From Streptomyces flaveolus (GTDB lineage Bacteria > Actinomycetota > Actinomycetes > Streptomycetales > Streptomycetaceae), in assembly GCF_014648815.1 (NCBI RefSeq), contig NZ_BMRV01000007.1, forward strand, positions 62,001 through 126,000: a DNA stretch of 64,000 bases, written 5' to 3'. Under the pieces are notes generated by a model. The model was not told the DNA's origin, did not search any database, and was given only the letters and a program-made list of their open reading frames with translations. Positions 24,021-32,338 of this stretch are shown one piece after another. Both the position numbers and the translations under genes were made by a program. Every line of letters starts with the position of its first letter. Within the stretch, counting starts at the first letter, position 1.

Positions 24021-25478
24021 TCACCGGTTGCCGGACCGCACCGCCCCGGCCATCAGCCGCACCCCCTCGCGGATCCGGGCCGGCGGCAGATGCGCGTAGC
24101 CGAGCACCAGCCGCACCCCCGGCCCCGCCCCGCCTCCGCCGTCCGCGTGCCCGTACGCCGTCAGGGGCCGCACCGCGACACCGGCCTCGGCCACGGCCGC
24201 CAGGAAGCGCTCCTCGGGCCCGTGCCGGCCGGGCAGCGCGGCGATGGCGTGGAGTCCGGCGGCGATCCCGGAGACCCGGGCGCCGGGGAAGTACTCCGCC
24301 AGCGCGGCCACCAGCGCGTCGCGGCGCTCACGGTAGGCGCGCTGGCACAGGCGCAGCTGACGGTCGTAGTCGCCGCGCTCCAGGAACCGGGCGAACACCG
24401 CCTGGTCGAGGGCGGGATGCCCGAGGTCCGTGGTCCGCTTGCGCTCGACCACCTCGTCCATGAGCGACCCGGGTACCAGCAGCCAGCCCAGCCGCAGGCC
24501 CGGGGCGAGGGACTTGCTCACCGAGCCCGTGTAGGCGACGTGTTCCGCGTCGAGGCCCTGGAGCGCGCCCACGGGGGCGCGGTCGTAGCGGAAGTCGCCG
24601 TCGTAGTCGTCCTCCAGGACGAGCCCGTCCACGGACCGCGCCCAGTCCAGCAGTTCGGCGCGCCGTCGTGCCGAGTAGGCGATGCCGGTGGGGAACTGGT
24701 GGGCCGGTGTCGTCACGACCGCGCGGACACCCGAGGCACGTAGTGCACGGATGGCGAGCCCTTCCTCGTCCAGCGGCAGCGGCAGGGTGCCCACCCCCGC
24801 CGACGCGTACAGGGCGCAGTGCTGCGGGCTGCCGGGATCCTCCATGCCGACCGTACGCGTCCCGCGCGCGTGGAGGACGCCGCCGAGCAGCGCCGACGCC
24901 TGCGCCACCCCGGAGACCACCACGATCCGCTCGGGGTCCGCCACCACGCCCCGGCGCCGCGTGAGGAGTTCGGCCAGCGCGGTCCGCAGCCGGGGGAGAC
25001 CGCGCGGGTCCGGATAGCCGAGGCCCTCGTGCGGCAGCTCCGTCAGCACGCTCCGCTGCGCCGCCGCCCACGCCGAGCGCGGGAAGAGCGACAGGTCCGG
25101 TGTCCCCGGCACGAAGTCGACGCGGACGCCGGGGGAGCGCGGGGCGAGATCACGGGCGCGCGGGCGGGCGGCCCGCACGGCGTCCCCCACCCAGGTCCCC
25201 GCACCCCGCCCGCTGCGCAGATAGCCCTCGGCGGTCAGCTGCTCGTACGCCTCCGTCACCAGCCCTCGCGACACCCCGAGGTCGGCCGCGAGGTCCCGGC
25301 TCGACGGCAGACGGGTGCCCTGGGCGAGCCGGCCCGAGCGGACCGCGTCCCGCAGCGCCGCCTGGAGGGCGCGGCCCCGCGTGCGGGCCGGTGCCGAGGC
25401 GGCGGGCAGCAGCAGCTCCCAGGCGGCGCTGCGGTCGGCGGAACCCGGCCGGCCGTCCGGACCGGTCGACGGCGTCAT
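24021..25478 (-). CDS. MocR/PdxR-family GntR regulator with aminotransferase domain
   Basis: A 485-residue fusion. An N-terminal GntR winged helix (residues ~35-100, LPSSRDLAADLGVSRGLV) is joined to a fold-type I aminotransferase-like domain. The PLP lysine is in TGSVSKSLAPGLRLGW, and the VLEDDYDGDFRYD motif is diagnostic of MocR. PdxR members activate PLP synthesis genes and others control GABA or taurine use. No pdxST genes are nearby, so the target is unknown. It lies just upstream of the phoD-like gene on the same strand, 125 bp apart, which may mean co-transcription or an independent promoter. Confidence 0.9.
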   Translation of the reverse strand: MTPSTGPDGRPGSADRSAAWELLLPAASAPARTRGRALQAALRDAVRSGRLAQGTRLPSSRDLAADLGVSRGLVTEAYEQLTAEGYLRSGRGAGTWVGDAVRAARPRARDLAPRSPGVRVDFVPGTPDLSLFPRSAWAAAQRSVLTELPHEGLGYPDPRGLPRLRTALAELLTRRRGVVADPERIVVVSGVAQASALLGGVLHARGTRTVGMEDPGSPQHCALYASAGVGTLPLPLDEEGLAIRALRASGVRAVVTTPAHQFPTGIAYSARRRAELLDWARSVDGLVLEDDYDGDFRYDRAPVGALQGLDAEHVAYTGSVSKSLAPGLRLGWLLVPGSLMDEVVERKRTTDLGHPALDQAVFARFLERGDYDRQLRLCQRAYRERRDALVAALAEYFPGARVSGIAAGLHAIAALPGRHGPEERFLAAVAEAGVAVRPLTAYGHADGGGGAGPGVRLVLGYAHLPPARIREGVRLMAGAVRSGNR

Positions 25479-25598
25479 GAAAGCAGCCCCCCGAACATCG
25501 CGTCCTCCCGATCGCCCCCACTTTACGAGGGGTCGGACCGGCGATCCGGCGGACCGTGCGCTGCCGGACCGCCGCCTCGGCCCGGGCCGTTCACGCCT

Positions 25599-26477
25599 CT
25601 ACGACCCGACCGTGCCGACCGAGGTCCTCGGGGCGTCGGCCTCCTGAGCGCGGCTGCCGTCCAGGATCACCCGCGCGACCATCGCCGGGTCGTCGTTCAT
25701 CGGGACGTGACCGCAGCCGCGCAGCCGCACCAGCCGGGCCCGCGGAATGGCGTGCTTGGCGCGTACGCCCTGCCGGGGCAGGAGCAGCCGGTCCCGGTCG
25801 CCCCACGCCACGGTCACGGGGATGCCGGGGACGTCGTCGGTGAACCGGACGGTCCGGCCTGCCCGGAGGGTCTCGGCGAACCCCTCCGCGTGGGCGAGTG
25901 CCAGCGTCTCGGCGACCACGGCCTCGGGGGAGCGGCGGGCGGGACGGGCGTAGATCGTACTGGTCAGAGCGGTGCGTCCGGCCGCCGTGCGGGACAGTCG
26001 CTCGACCAGGGGGAGCGGCAGGCTCCGGGCGGTCCGGCGCATCCCCGCGAGCACGGTGAACGCGTAGCGCCGCTCGGCCTGCGACCAGAACCCGGCCGGG
26101 GACAGGGCCGTGACCGACCGCACCAGATTCTCCCGCCCGAGTTCCAGGGCCAGCAGACCGCCCAGGGAGTTGCCCGCCACGTGCGGCCGGTCCAGCCCCA
26201 GGGCGGCGCAGAAGGCGGCGAGCACCGCGTTCGTCGTCGGCAGGTCGTGCGGCAGCCCGTGCGGCAGCGCCGGTGACTGCCCGAACCCCGGCAGATCCAC
26301 GGCTGTCACCTCCCGCTCCGTCGCGAGGATGTCGACCACCGGGTCCCAGGCCTGCCGGTGGTGACCGATGCCGTGCAGCAGGAGCAGCGGCTCGCCGGCG
26401 CCCACGCGCGCGTAGGCGAGGGTGATGTCCTGCGGACCGTGCTCGGTGGGGGCTGTGAAGGAGAGCGTTGCGGGCAT
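25599..26477 (-). CDS. Alpha/beta hydrolase
   Basis: A 292-residue alpha/beta hydrolase. HG-x-G-H oxyanion region is LLLHGIGHHRQAWDP; the nucleophile elbow is GNSLGG; the acid is in WGDRD; the catalytic His is in GCGHVPMND. The layout matches BphD/epoxide hydrolase-like esterases, and the substrate is unknown. AAGGAG four bases before ATG 26477 fixes the start. It is divergent from the ECF41 sigma gene, with two palindromes in the gap. ECF41 genes normally neighbour an oxidoreductase or epimerase, so this hydrolase is an unusual partner, if it is one. Confidence 0.88.
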   Translation of the reverse strand: MPATLSFTAPTEHGPQDITLAYARVGAGEPLLLLHGIGHHRQAWDPVVDILATEREVTAVDLPGFGQSPALPHGLPHDLPTTNAVLAAFCAALGLDRPHVAGNSLGGLLALELGRENLVRSVTALSPAGFWSQAERRYAFTVLAGMRRTARSLPLPLVERLSRTAAGRTALTSTIYARPARRSPEAVVAETLALAHAEGFAETLRAGRTVRFTDDVPGIPVTVAWGDRDRLLLPRQGVRAKHAIPRARLVRLRGCGHVPMNDDPAMVARVILDGSRAQEADAPRTSVGTVGS

Positions 26478-26536
26478 GGGGCTCCTTGTCGGGAACACGT
26501 GGTGCCGGAACGCGCGAACGCTGCCGGCGTTGCCTA

Positions 26537-26570
26537 GACAGACTGTCAGTAAGAGCTACCGACGGGTAGC
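26537..26570. promoter_or_regulatory. Two palindromes between hydrolase and ECF41 genes
   Basis: GACAGACTGTC (26537-26547, 5-1-5) and GCTACC-GACG-GGTAGC (26555-26570) lie in the 176-bp divergent gap. They look like a protein-binding site followed by a small hairpin. The usual ECF41 promoter pair is not obvious here. Confidence 0.4.
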
Positions 26571-26653
26571 CCCCGGTCGCCGCCGGTCCCGGGGCGGCCC
26601 CGTGGCGTCGGCGGTTCCGCCTGGACACGGCCGGGCGCGTCCGCTGGGATGGG

Positions 26654-27541
26654 GTGGTGACCACCGACATCTCGACCGACGTCTTCGAAGAGCACCGTCC
26701 CCTCCTCCTGGGCGTCGCCTACCGCATGCTGGGCCGCCTCGCCGATGCGGAGGACGTGGTCCAGGAGGCCTGGTTGCGCTGGTCCCGGGCCGACCGGACC
26801 GACGTCCGCGAGCCGCGCGGCTACCTGGTGCGCGTCACCACCCGCCTCGCCGTCGACCGGCTGCGCCAGATCAAGTCGCGGGGCGAGACGTACGTCGGCC
26901 CCTGGCTGCCCGAGCCCTACGTCACCGACTTCGGCGACGTGGTACCGGACAGCGCCGAGCGGGCCGTGCTCGCCGACTCCGTCTCGCTGGCCGTCCTCGT
27001 CGTCCTGGAGTCGCTGTCACCGCTGGAACGGGCGGTGTTCGTGCTGCGCGAGGCGTTCGGCTACCCGTACGCCGACATCGCGGCCGTGCTGGAGCGCGAG
27101 GAGCCCGCCGTGCGCCAGCTCGCCGCACGGGCCCGCAAGCACGTCGACGAACGCCGGCCCCGCTACGACGTCGACCCCGCGCAGCGCCGCGATCTCACCG
27201 AGCGGTTCCTCGCCGCGGCGGCCGAGGGCGACCTCGAAGGGCTGATGGCGATGCTCGCCCCCGGCGTCCGGCTGGTCGGCGACAGCGGCGGCAAGTCGAG
27301 GGCACCGCTGCGCGTGCTGGAGACCGCGGACAAGGTGGGGCGCTTCCTCATCGGCGCCGCCCGCAAGAACGCCCCGGACGCCACCTTGCGCTTCCTGGAG
27401 GTCAACGGCGGCCCGGCCGCCCTGATGCTGGCGGGGGGCAAGCCCGACTTCGTCCTCCAGCTGGACATCGCCGACGGGCGCGTCCAGGCGGTGTACATCG
27501 TCCGCAACCCCGACAAGCTGCGGTCGCTGGCCACCGACTGA
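26654..27541 (+). CDS. ECF41-family RNA polymerase sigma factor (SigJ-like)
   Basis: A 295-residue ECF sigma factor with sigma-2 (EEHRPLLLGVAYRMLGRLAD, then EDVVQEAWLRW) and sigma-4 regions (SPLERAVFVLREAFGYPY). A SnoaL-like C-terminal extension of about 120 residues follows. The linker motif WLPEP and the C-terminal DSGGK and RNPDKL motifs are those of ECF41. In that group the extension replaces an anti-sigma factor and tunes activity. GTG 26654 and GTG 26657 are both possible starts. A perfect terminator follows 28 bases after the stop. Confidence 0.93.
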   Translation: MVTTDISTDVFEEHRPLLLGVAYRMLGRLADAEDVVQEAWLRWSRADRTDVREPRGYLVRVTTRLAVDRLRQIKSRGETYVGPWLPEPYVTDFGDVVPDSAERAVLADSVSLAVLVVLESLSPLERAVFVLREAFGYPYADIAAVLEREEPAVRQLAARARKHVDERRPRYDVDPAQRRDLTERFLAAAAEGDLEGLMAMLAPGVRLVGDSGGKSRAPLRVLETADKVGRFLIGAARKNAPDATLRFLEVNGGPAALMLAGGKPDFVLQLDIADGRVQAVYIVRNPDKLRSLATD

Positions 27542-27568
27542 CGGTCGTCCCCACCGGCTGCCCCGGCA

Positions 27569-27597
27569 GAAGCCCCCGTCCGTGCGACGGGGGCTTC
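27569..27597 (+). terminator. Terminator of the ECF41 gene
   Basis: GAAGCCCCCGTC (27569-27580) pairs perfectly with GACGGGGGCTTC (27586-27597) around a CGTGC loop, 12 bp in all, shortly after the stop at 27541. No T run is needed in this genus. Confidence 0.85.
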
Positions 27598-27684
27598 GCC
27601 GTCGTGTCATGTGCGCGACCCCGTACGAACACCCCGTGAACACCGTCCCGCTCCGCGCCCCGGCCGCGCGCAGGGGATCGAGGA

Positions 27685-27719
27685 TTGGTCTTGACCAAGG
27701 GGGTGGGCCGTCCTATCGT
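27685..27719 (+). promoter_or_regulatory. Promoter with HutC/DasR-type operator over its -35 box
   Basis: TTGGTC-TT-GACCAA (27685-27698) is a perfect palindrome of the kind bound by HutC/GntR repressors; the known DasR site core is TGGTCTAGACCA. TTGACC (27691-27696) inside it forms a -35 box. After 17 bases comes TATCGT (27714-27719) as -10. Repressor binding would directly block the polymerase, which points to autoregulation of the gene at 27796. Confidence 0.75.
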
Positions 27720-27795
27720 CGCAGAGAACTTCAACAACCTTTAATAAACAAGGGCGCCAAAACGCCGCCGGACCACGGCGATTGCGGAGGACAGG

Positions 27796-28557
27796 GTGGG
27801 GACCACGCAGTTGGAATCGGTACCGGAGCCGAAGTACTGGCACCTCAGGACCATGCTCAGCGAGGCCCTGGACTCGGAATTCTCGGTGGGTGAGGTCCTG
27901 CCCAACGAGCGCGACCTCGCCGCACGCTTCGGCGTCGCCCGCGCGACGCTCCGCCAGGCCCTGGAGCAGCTCGAACTGGAAGGCAGGCTCCAGCGCCGCC
28001 GCGGCGTCGGCACCACCGTCGCGCCGCCCCGCGTGGGCGTGGCCGTCGGCCCCCGGCAGCACGCCTGGCCCGGCACCGCCGACGACGCCTGGCAGCCGGC
28101 CGACTGCGTCGCCGCGGCACCCCCCGCGGCCGTCGCCGACGCCCTGGGGACCGGCCGCGACGAGCCCGTGCACACCGTCCGCCGCTCCCGCGTGAGCCAT
28201 GGCCGGCCCGTCGCGGCGGAGCTGCTGTACATCCCCTCGGCCTCGGTGCCCGACCTCACCGCCATCGACGCCCCCTCCGGTGCCGCACGCGCGCGTGCCG
28301 TCCTGCGTGAGCTGCAGCGGCTGGAGCTGGAGCGCCGGGAGAACGCCGTCGAGCTGGGCTCGGCCGGCGCCGAGGACGCCAAGGAGCTCGACCGCCTCCC
28401 GGGGGCGCCGGTTCTGGTGGTCACCACCCGCTACCTCGCCGGGGGCCGCACCGCGGCGCTCTCCGTCGCCACCTACCGTGCGGACACCTGCCGGCTGACC
28501 TTCGGCGACTCGGGCGACATGGAGATCCACCACGGCCCGCAGACCCGGGCCTCCTGA
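27796..28557 (+). CDS. GntR-family (HutC subgroup) transcriptional regulator
   Basis: A 253-residue regulator with an N-terminal winged helix (LPNERDLAARFGVARATLRQ) and a C-terminal UTRA ligand domain of chorismate-lyase fold (around VHTVRRSRV and VVTTRYL). UTRA regulators sense sugar phosphates or amino acids. The GTG at 27796 has GGAGG upstream. The 5' leader is unusually A+T-rich for this DNA (27727-27752). No sugar gene is adjacent, but a palindromic operator overlaps its own promoter. It may act on distant genes, as DasR does. Confidence 0.88.
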   Translation: MGTTQLESVPEPKYWHLRTMLSEALDSEFSVGEVLPNERDLAARFGVARATLRQALEQLELEGRLQRRRGVGTTVAPPRVGVAVGPRQHAWPGTADDAWQPADCVAAAPPAAVADALGTGRDEPVHTVRRSRVSHGRPVAAELLYIPSASVPDLTAIDAPSGAARARAVLRELQRLELERRENAVELGSAGAEDAKELDRLPGAPVLVVTTRYLAGGRTAALSVATYRADTCRLTFGDSGDMEIHHGPQTRAS

Positions 28558-29140
28558 CCGGCGGTCCACGACGCGGCGGGCCCGGCCTTCGGCGCGTGCC
28601 CGCGGCCCGGGGACCCAGGGCTCCTGACCGGGTCCGTGATGCGGTGACCCGGCCTCGATCGCGTGCCCGCACGAAGAGCCGGCCGCGTGGCGGGCCGTAC
28701 AACCGGGCCGTACAACCGGGCCGTGCCCGGGTCGGGGGCGGTCTCCGGGTCGTCCCCCATCGGCTCCGCCTCGAGGTCCGGCTGTTCCGCACCGGGCCCG
28801 CGCCGAGTTCCGGTCGCCGCGCGTCGGGCCACGCCCAGCCCTGGTTGCCGGGCATCGGGTCCGCTTCGAGCTCCGGTTGCCGCGAATCCGGCCCGCGCCC
28901 AGCTTCGGTTGTCACGGGCATCGGGCCCGAATCCAGCTCCGGCTGGCTCGCACCCGGCCCCGCCGCCCTCCGGCTCGTCCCGCACGGGGCTCCGCCGCCC
29001 TCCGGCTCGTCCCGCGCCGTCGCTGCGCACGGCAGTCACCGGCGACCGCCGGAGCCGGAGACGGACGGGTCACCGGGCCGCCGTACCGGCGAACGGGACC
29101 GGCCCGGCGGAGCGACATGTGCGGCCCCGCGGCGAGCGGT
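28558..29140. repeat. Gene-free stretch of short tandem repeats
   Basis: I find no credible gene in these ~580 bases. They contain an imperfect ~60-bp duplication (28542-28603 and 28612-28670, the first copy overlapping the end of the GntR gene). They also contain GGGCCGTACAACC at 28692 and 28705 with a degenerate third copy at 28718. A 23-bp exact repeat, spaced 32 bp apart, lies at 28961-28983 and 28993-29015. The frames on both strands consist of low-complexity repeats and lack a ribosome site. Confidence 0.7.
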
Positions 29141-30295
29141 TCAGCGGCGGGCAGTCGCGCCCTCCACCGCGAACAGCTGCTCCTCCACGTGGTCGAGGGC
29201 CAGCCGCAGCGCGCCGGTCGCCACGGCGGCCTCGCCGAGCAGCGACAGGGCCACCCTCGGCGGCCGCAGGCAGTAGCGGGCCAGTTCCCGCCGCAGCGGC
29301 TCCAGGACGCCGTCCAGTCCGGCCGCCCAGCCGCCGATGACGACCAGCTCCGGATCCAGGGCCAGCACCAGCGCCGCCACGTCGTGCACCAGCCGCTGGA
29401 GGAAACGCTCGACGGCGGCACGGGCCCGCTGGTCGCCGTCCCGCGCCTCGGCGAAGACCTTGGCGACCGCCTGCTCGTCCAGCGGATGCAGCGGCTGGTC
29501 GGTGGTGGACAGCAGCGTCTCCGGCGTCACGTCCCGGCCCAGCAGGTGCAGTGCGCCGATCTCGCCCGCCGCCCCGCCGTACCCCCGGTGCAGCCGCCCG
29601 CCGATCAGCGCACCGGCCCCGGGACTCAGCCCGGCCAGCACGAACACCACGTCGTCGGACTCGGTGGCGGCACCCTTCCAGTGCTCGGCGACCGCCGCCG
29701 CGTTCGCGTCGTTCTCCACCAGCACCGGGCACTTGAAGGAACGGCGCAGCCGCTCGCCCAGCCGCAGCCCCGTCCACTCGGGCAGCGCGGTGCCCAGCCG
29801 CACCGTGCCGTCCGCCTCGACGATCCCGGGCGTGGCCGCCCCCACGGCCCGCAGGGAACCGCGTGCGACACCGGCCCGGCGCAGCAGCTCGGCGACCGCG
29901 GTGCGCAGCCGCTCCAGCCGCTCGTCGGCCGGGGCGGTCTCCTCGACGTCCTTCGCCTGGGCGCCGATCACCCGCCCGTCCAGATCGGCGAGGAGCGCGG
30001 CGACCCGGTGCGGCCCGATCTCGAGCCCCAGCAGGTGCCCCGCCTCCGCCCGGAACCGGAACCGCCGCGCGGGCCGCCCCTGCCGCCGGGCCATGCCGTC
30101 GTCGGCGGCCGTCTCGACGACCAGACCGGCCTCGATGAGCCCCTCGACGACGCCCTCGACGGTCGGCCGGGACAGCCCCGTCACCCGGGTGATCTCGGTC
30201 AGCGTCGCGCAGTCCGTGGCACGCAGCGCGTGCAGCACCACCGCGGAGTTGATCCTCCGCAACAGCGACGGATCCCCGCCGGTCAGCCCGCCCAA
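29141..30295 (-). CDS. ROK-family transcriptional regulator (NagC/XylR type)
   Basis: A 384-residue ROK protein with an N-terminal winged helix (TLTEITRVTGLSRPTVEGVVE) and a sugar-kinase-like domain (LGLEIGPHRVAALLADLDG, then VENDANAAAVAEHW). The zinc motif C-x-C-G-x2-G-C of classical ROK proteins is lost; the corresponding region reads IGALHLLGRDVTPE. The start is taken at TTG 30295 because GGGAGG lies seven bases upstream, although an ATG-started frame runs much further back. Ligand and targets are unknown. No sugar gene is adjacent. Confidence 0.85.
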   Translation of the reverse strand: MGGLTGGDPSLLRRINSAVVLHALRATDCATLTEITRVTGLSRPTVEGVVEGLIEAGLVVETAADDGMARRQGRPARRFRFRAEAGHLLGLEIGPHRVAALLADLDGRVIGAQAKDVEETAPADERLERLRTAVAELLRRAGVARGSLRAVGAATPGIVEADGTVRLGTALPEWTGLRLGERLRRSFKCPVLVENDANAAAVAEHWKGAATESDDVVFVLAGLSPGAGALIGGRLHRGYGGAAGEIGALHLLGRDVTPETLLSTTDQPLHPLDEQAVAKVFAEARDGDQRARAAVERFLQRLVHDVAALVLALDPELVVIGGWAAGLDGVLEPLRRELARYCLRPPRVALSLLGEAAVATGALRLALDHVEEQLFAVEGATARR

Positions 30296-30396
30296 CGTCC
30301 GTCCTCCCAGCTCGTGCGCGTGTTGGCCGGATCGTACTCGGCCCGCTCCCGGCGGGCGAGCGCCGGTCCGCCCGTCCCCGGCCCCGCCGGAGTGCC

Positions 30397-31059
30397 TCAA
30401 CCCGGGGCCACGAACCCGGACTCGTACGCCGTGATCACCGCCTGCGTGCGGTCCCGCGCCCCCAGCTTCGCCAGCACCGCGCTCACGTGCGACTTGACCG
30501 TCTCCGTGCCGACGACCAGCCGGGCGGCGATCTCCGCGTTCGACAGCCCGCGCGCCATCAGCCGCAGCACCTCGCCCTCCCGCTCGGTCAGCCGCGCCCG
30601 CTCCAGCTCCGCGCGGGCCGCACGGTTCCCGCCGCCGTCGCCGTACTCGGCGGCCAGCTGCCGCACCGAGGCGGGGAACAGCAGGGAATCGCCCTCGGCG
30701 ATCAGCCGCACCGCGTGCACGATCTCGGCCGGCCGGGCCCGCTTCAGCAGGAACCCGTCGGCGCCCGCGCGCAGCGCCTCGTACACGTACTCGTCGTTCT
30801 CGAAGGTTGTCACCACGAGGATCTTCGGGGGCTCGGGCACCGTCCGCAGCAGCGCGCGCGTCGCCTCGATGCCGTCCAGCAACGGCATGCGGACGTCCAT
30901 GGCGACCACGTCCGGCCGCAGCTGCCGCACCAGCGGAATGACCGCCGCCCCGTCGGCCGCCTCCCCGGCCACCTCGATGTCGGGCTGCGCCTCCAACACG
31001 GCACGCAGGCCCGCGCGTACGAGGGGCTCGTCGTCGACGAGGAGAACTCTGACCGGCAT
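30397..31059 (-). CDS. NarL/FixJ-family response regulator
   Basis: A 220-residue two-domain regulator. The receiver domain has DDE near the N-terminus, the phosphorylated Asp in VVAMDVRMP, T in VVTTFENDE and K in LLKRARP. A LuxR-type helix-turn-helix follows (LTEREGEVLRLMARGLSNAEIA). It is encoded 14 bp downstream of its histidine kinase on the same strand. The pair is divergent from an ABC exporter, which is the likely target. Confidence 0.94.
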   Translation of the reverse strand: MPVRVLLVDDEPLVRAGLRAVLEAQPDIEVAGEAADGAAVIPLVRQLRPDVVAMDVRMPLLDGIEATRALLRTVPEPPKILVVTTFENDEYVYEALRAGADGFLLKRARPAEIVHAVRLIAEGDSLLFPASVRQLAAEYGDGGGNRAARAELERARLTEREGEVLRLMARGLSNAEIAARLVVGTETVKSHVSAVLAKLGARDRTQAVITAYESGFVAPG

Positions 31060-31073
31060 CCGCCCAGCGTAGA

Positions 31074-32231
31074 TCAGCCGATCGGCAGCTCGACGTGGAC
31101 CTGCCAGTCACCGGCGTCGTCGGGCCCCGTGTGCGCACGCCCGCCCAGCAGCGCGGCCCGCTCGCGTATGCCGCGCAGGCCGCTGCCGCGCCCCGGCCCC
31201 GCTCTCCCGTCCGGCAGCGGATTGCGCACCTCCAGCCCTAGGCTGCCGTCCGCCACACGGACCCGGACCCGCACGGGGACCGACCCCGCGTGCCGCAGCA
31301 CATTGGTCAGCGCCTCCTGAAGGATGCGGTAGCCCTCCCGCGAGACCGGACCCGGCAGCGTCTCCAGCGGGCCCGTCACCTCGGCGTCGACCTTCGCCCC
31401 GGAAGCACGGGCGGACTCCAGCAGCCGGTCGGCGTCCACGAGCGTCGGCCGGCTGCTCGCGGGCCGCTCGGCCTCCCGCAGTACCCCGAGCACCCGCTCC
31501 AGGTCCTCCAGAGCCGCCCGGCCGGTCTCCTCGATCGCGGTCAGGGCGCGGTCGGTGAAGGCGGGGTCGCCCGCCGCCCGCGCGGCGCCCGCCTGGACGA
31601 CGGCGACCGTCAGCGCGTGGCCGATGGAATCGTGCAGCTCGCGGGCGATGCGGTTGCGCTCCAGGAGTTGCTCGGTGCGTTCCTCGAGGGCACTGAGCCG
31701 TTCCGCGGCGGACGGGCCGAGGAGCGCGCGGGCTCCCGCCGTCGCCAGCACGCCGAGACCGACCAAGGCGCCGTACAGCGCGAGGACGGGAACCGGCGCG
31801 AGAAGGGCGTACGCCCAGTGCGGAGCGGCATCCCGCAGCAGCGGAATGCCGTCGATCCGGTGTCCGAGGGCGAGCCGGACCAGCTCGACGGTGAGGATCG
31901 GCAGCCAGACGCACGCGGCCGTGGCCAAGCCGCCCAGCACCATGCGCAGTTCCAGCCACACCACCGTGCGCAGCCGGTCCCGCAGGCTCGCCGAGGGGGC
32001 GACCGAGAAGGCGGTGTCCTCGTGACCGGGCGTGAGCAGCAGGCGGGCCTGCACGCCCTCGCCGGTCCGCACCGCCGGGACGAACCCGAGGGGGACCAGC
32101 AGCGCGGCGGGCACCCACAGGCTCCCGTCGTCGATGAGTGCCCACACACTCACCACGAGCATGGGCACCCACAGGTGCAGCAGCCGTGTGTACGTCGTGC
32201 CCCGGGCCAAGGGGCGCAGCAGGCGGACCAT
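31074..32231 (-). CDS. DesK-type sensor histidine kinase
   Basis: A 385-residue kinase. About five hydrophobic helices in the first 180 residues form the membrane sensor, with no large external domain. The HisKA_3 dimerisation helix has the phosphorylated His in ARELHDSIGHALTV. The ATPase domain has LTNVLRHAG (N box) and GSGLRGIRERAALLGG (G box). Such intramembrane sensors often detect membrane stress or antibiotics. It is co-transcribed with the response regulator and divergent (107 bp) from the ABC exporter genes. Confidence 0.93.
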   Translation of the reverse strand: MVRLLRPLARGTTYTRLLHLWVPMLVVSVWALIDDGSLWVPAALLVPLGFVPAVRTGEGVQARLLLTPGHEDTAFSVAPSASLRDRLRTVVWLELRMVLGGLATAACVWLPILTVELVRLALGHRIDGIPLLRDAAPHWAYALLAPVPVLALYGALVGLGVLATAGARALLGPSAAERLSALEERTEQLLERNRIARELHDSIGHALTVAVVQAGAARAAGDPAFTDRALTAIEETGRAALEDLERVLGVLREAERPASSRPTLVDADRLLESARASGAKVDAEVTGPLETLPGPVSREGYRILQEALTNVLRHAGSVPVRVRVRVADGSLGLEVRNPLPDGRAGPGRGSGLRGIRERAALLGGRAHTGPDDAGDWQVHVELPIG

Positions 32232-32338
32232 TTCGTCATCGTGCCAGCCGCCACCGCGACCGGCCTCCCCCGCCCGGGGGAGACGATCTCCACCGGCGGG
32301 GGAGGACCCGCCCCCGTACGAGCGGCCACGCTGCTGTC

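Noticed and set aside
28421..29421. Several frames of 160-230 residues in the repeat region after the GntR gene
   Set aside because: They encode repeated low-complexity peptides, have no ribosome site and are not consistent with one another.
30296..31138. Extension of the ROK frame upstream to 31138
   Set aside because: It overlaps the response regulator on the same strand in another frame and has Arg/Gly-rich composition; TTG 30295 with GGGAGG is the likely start.
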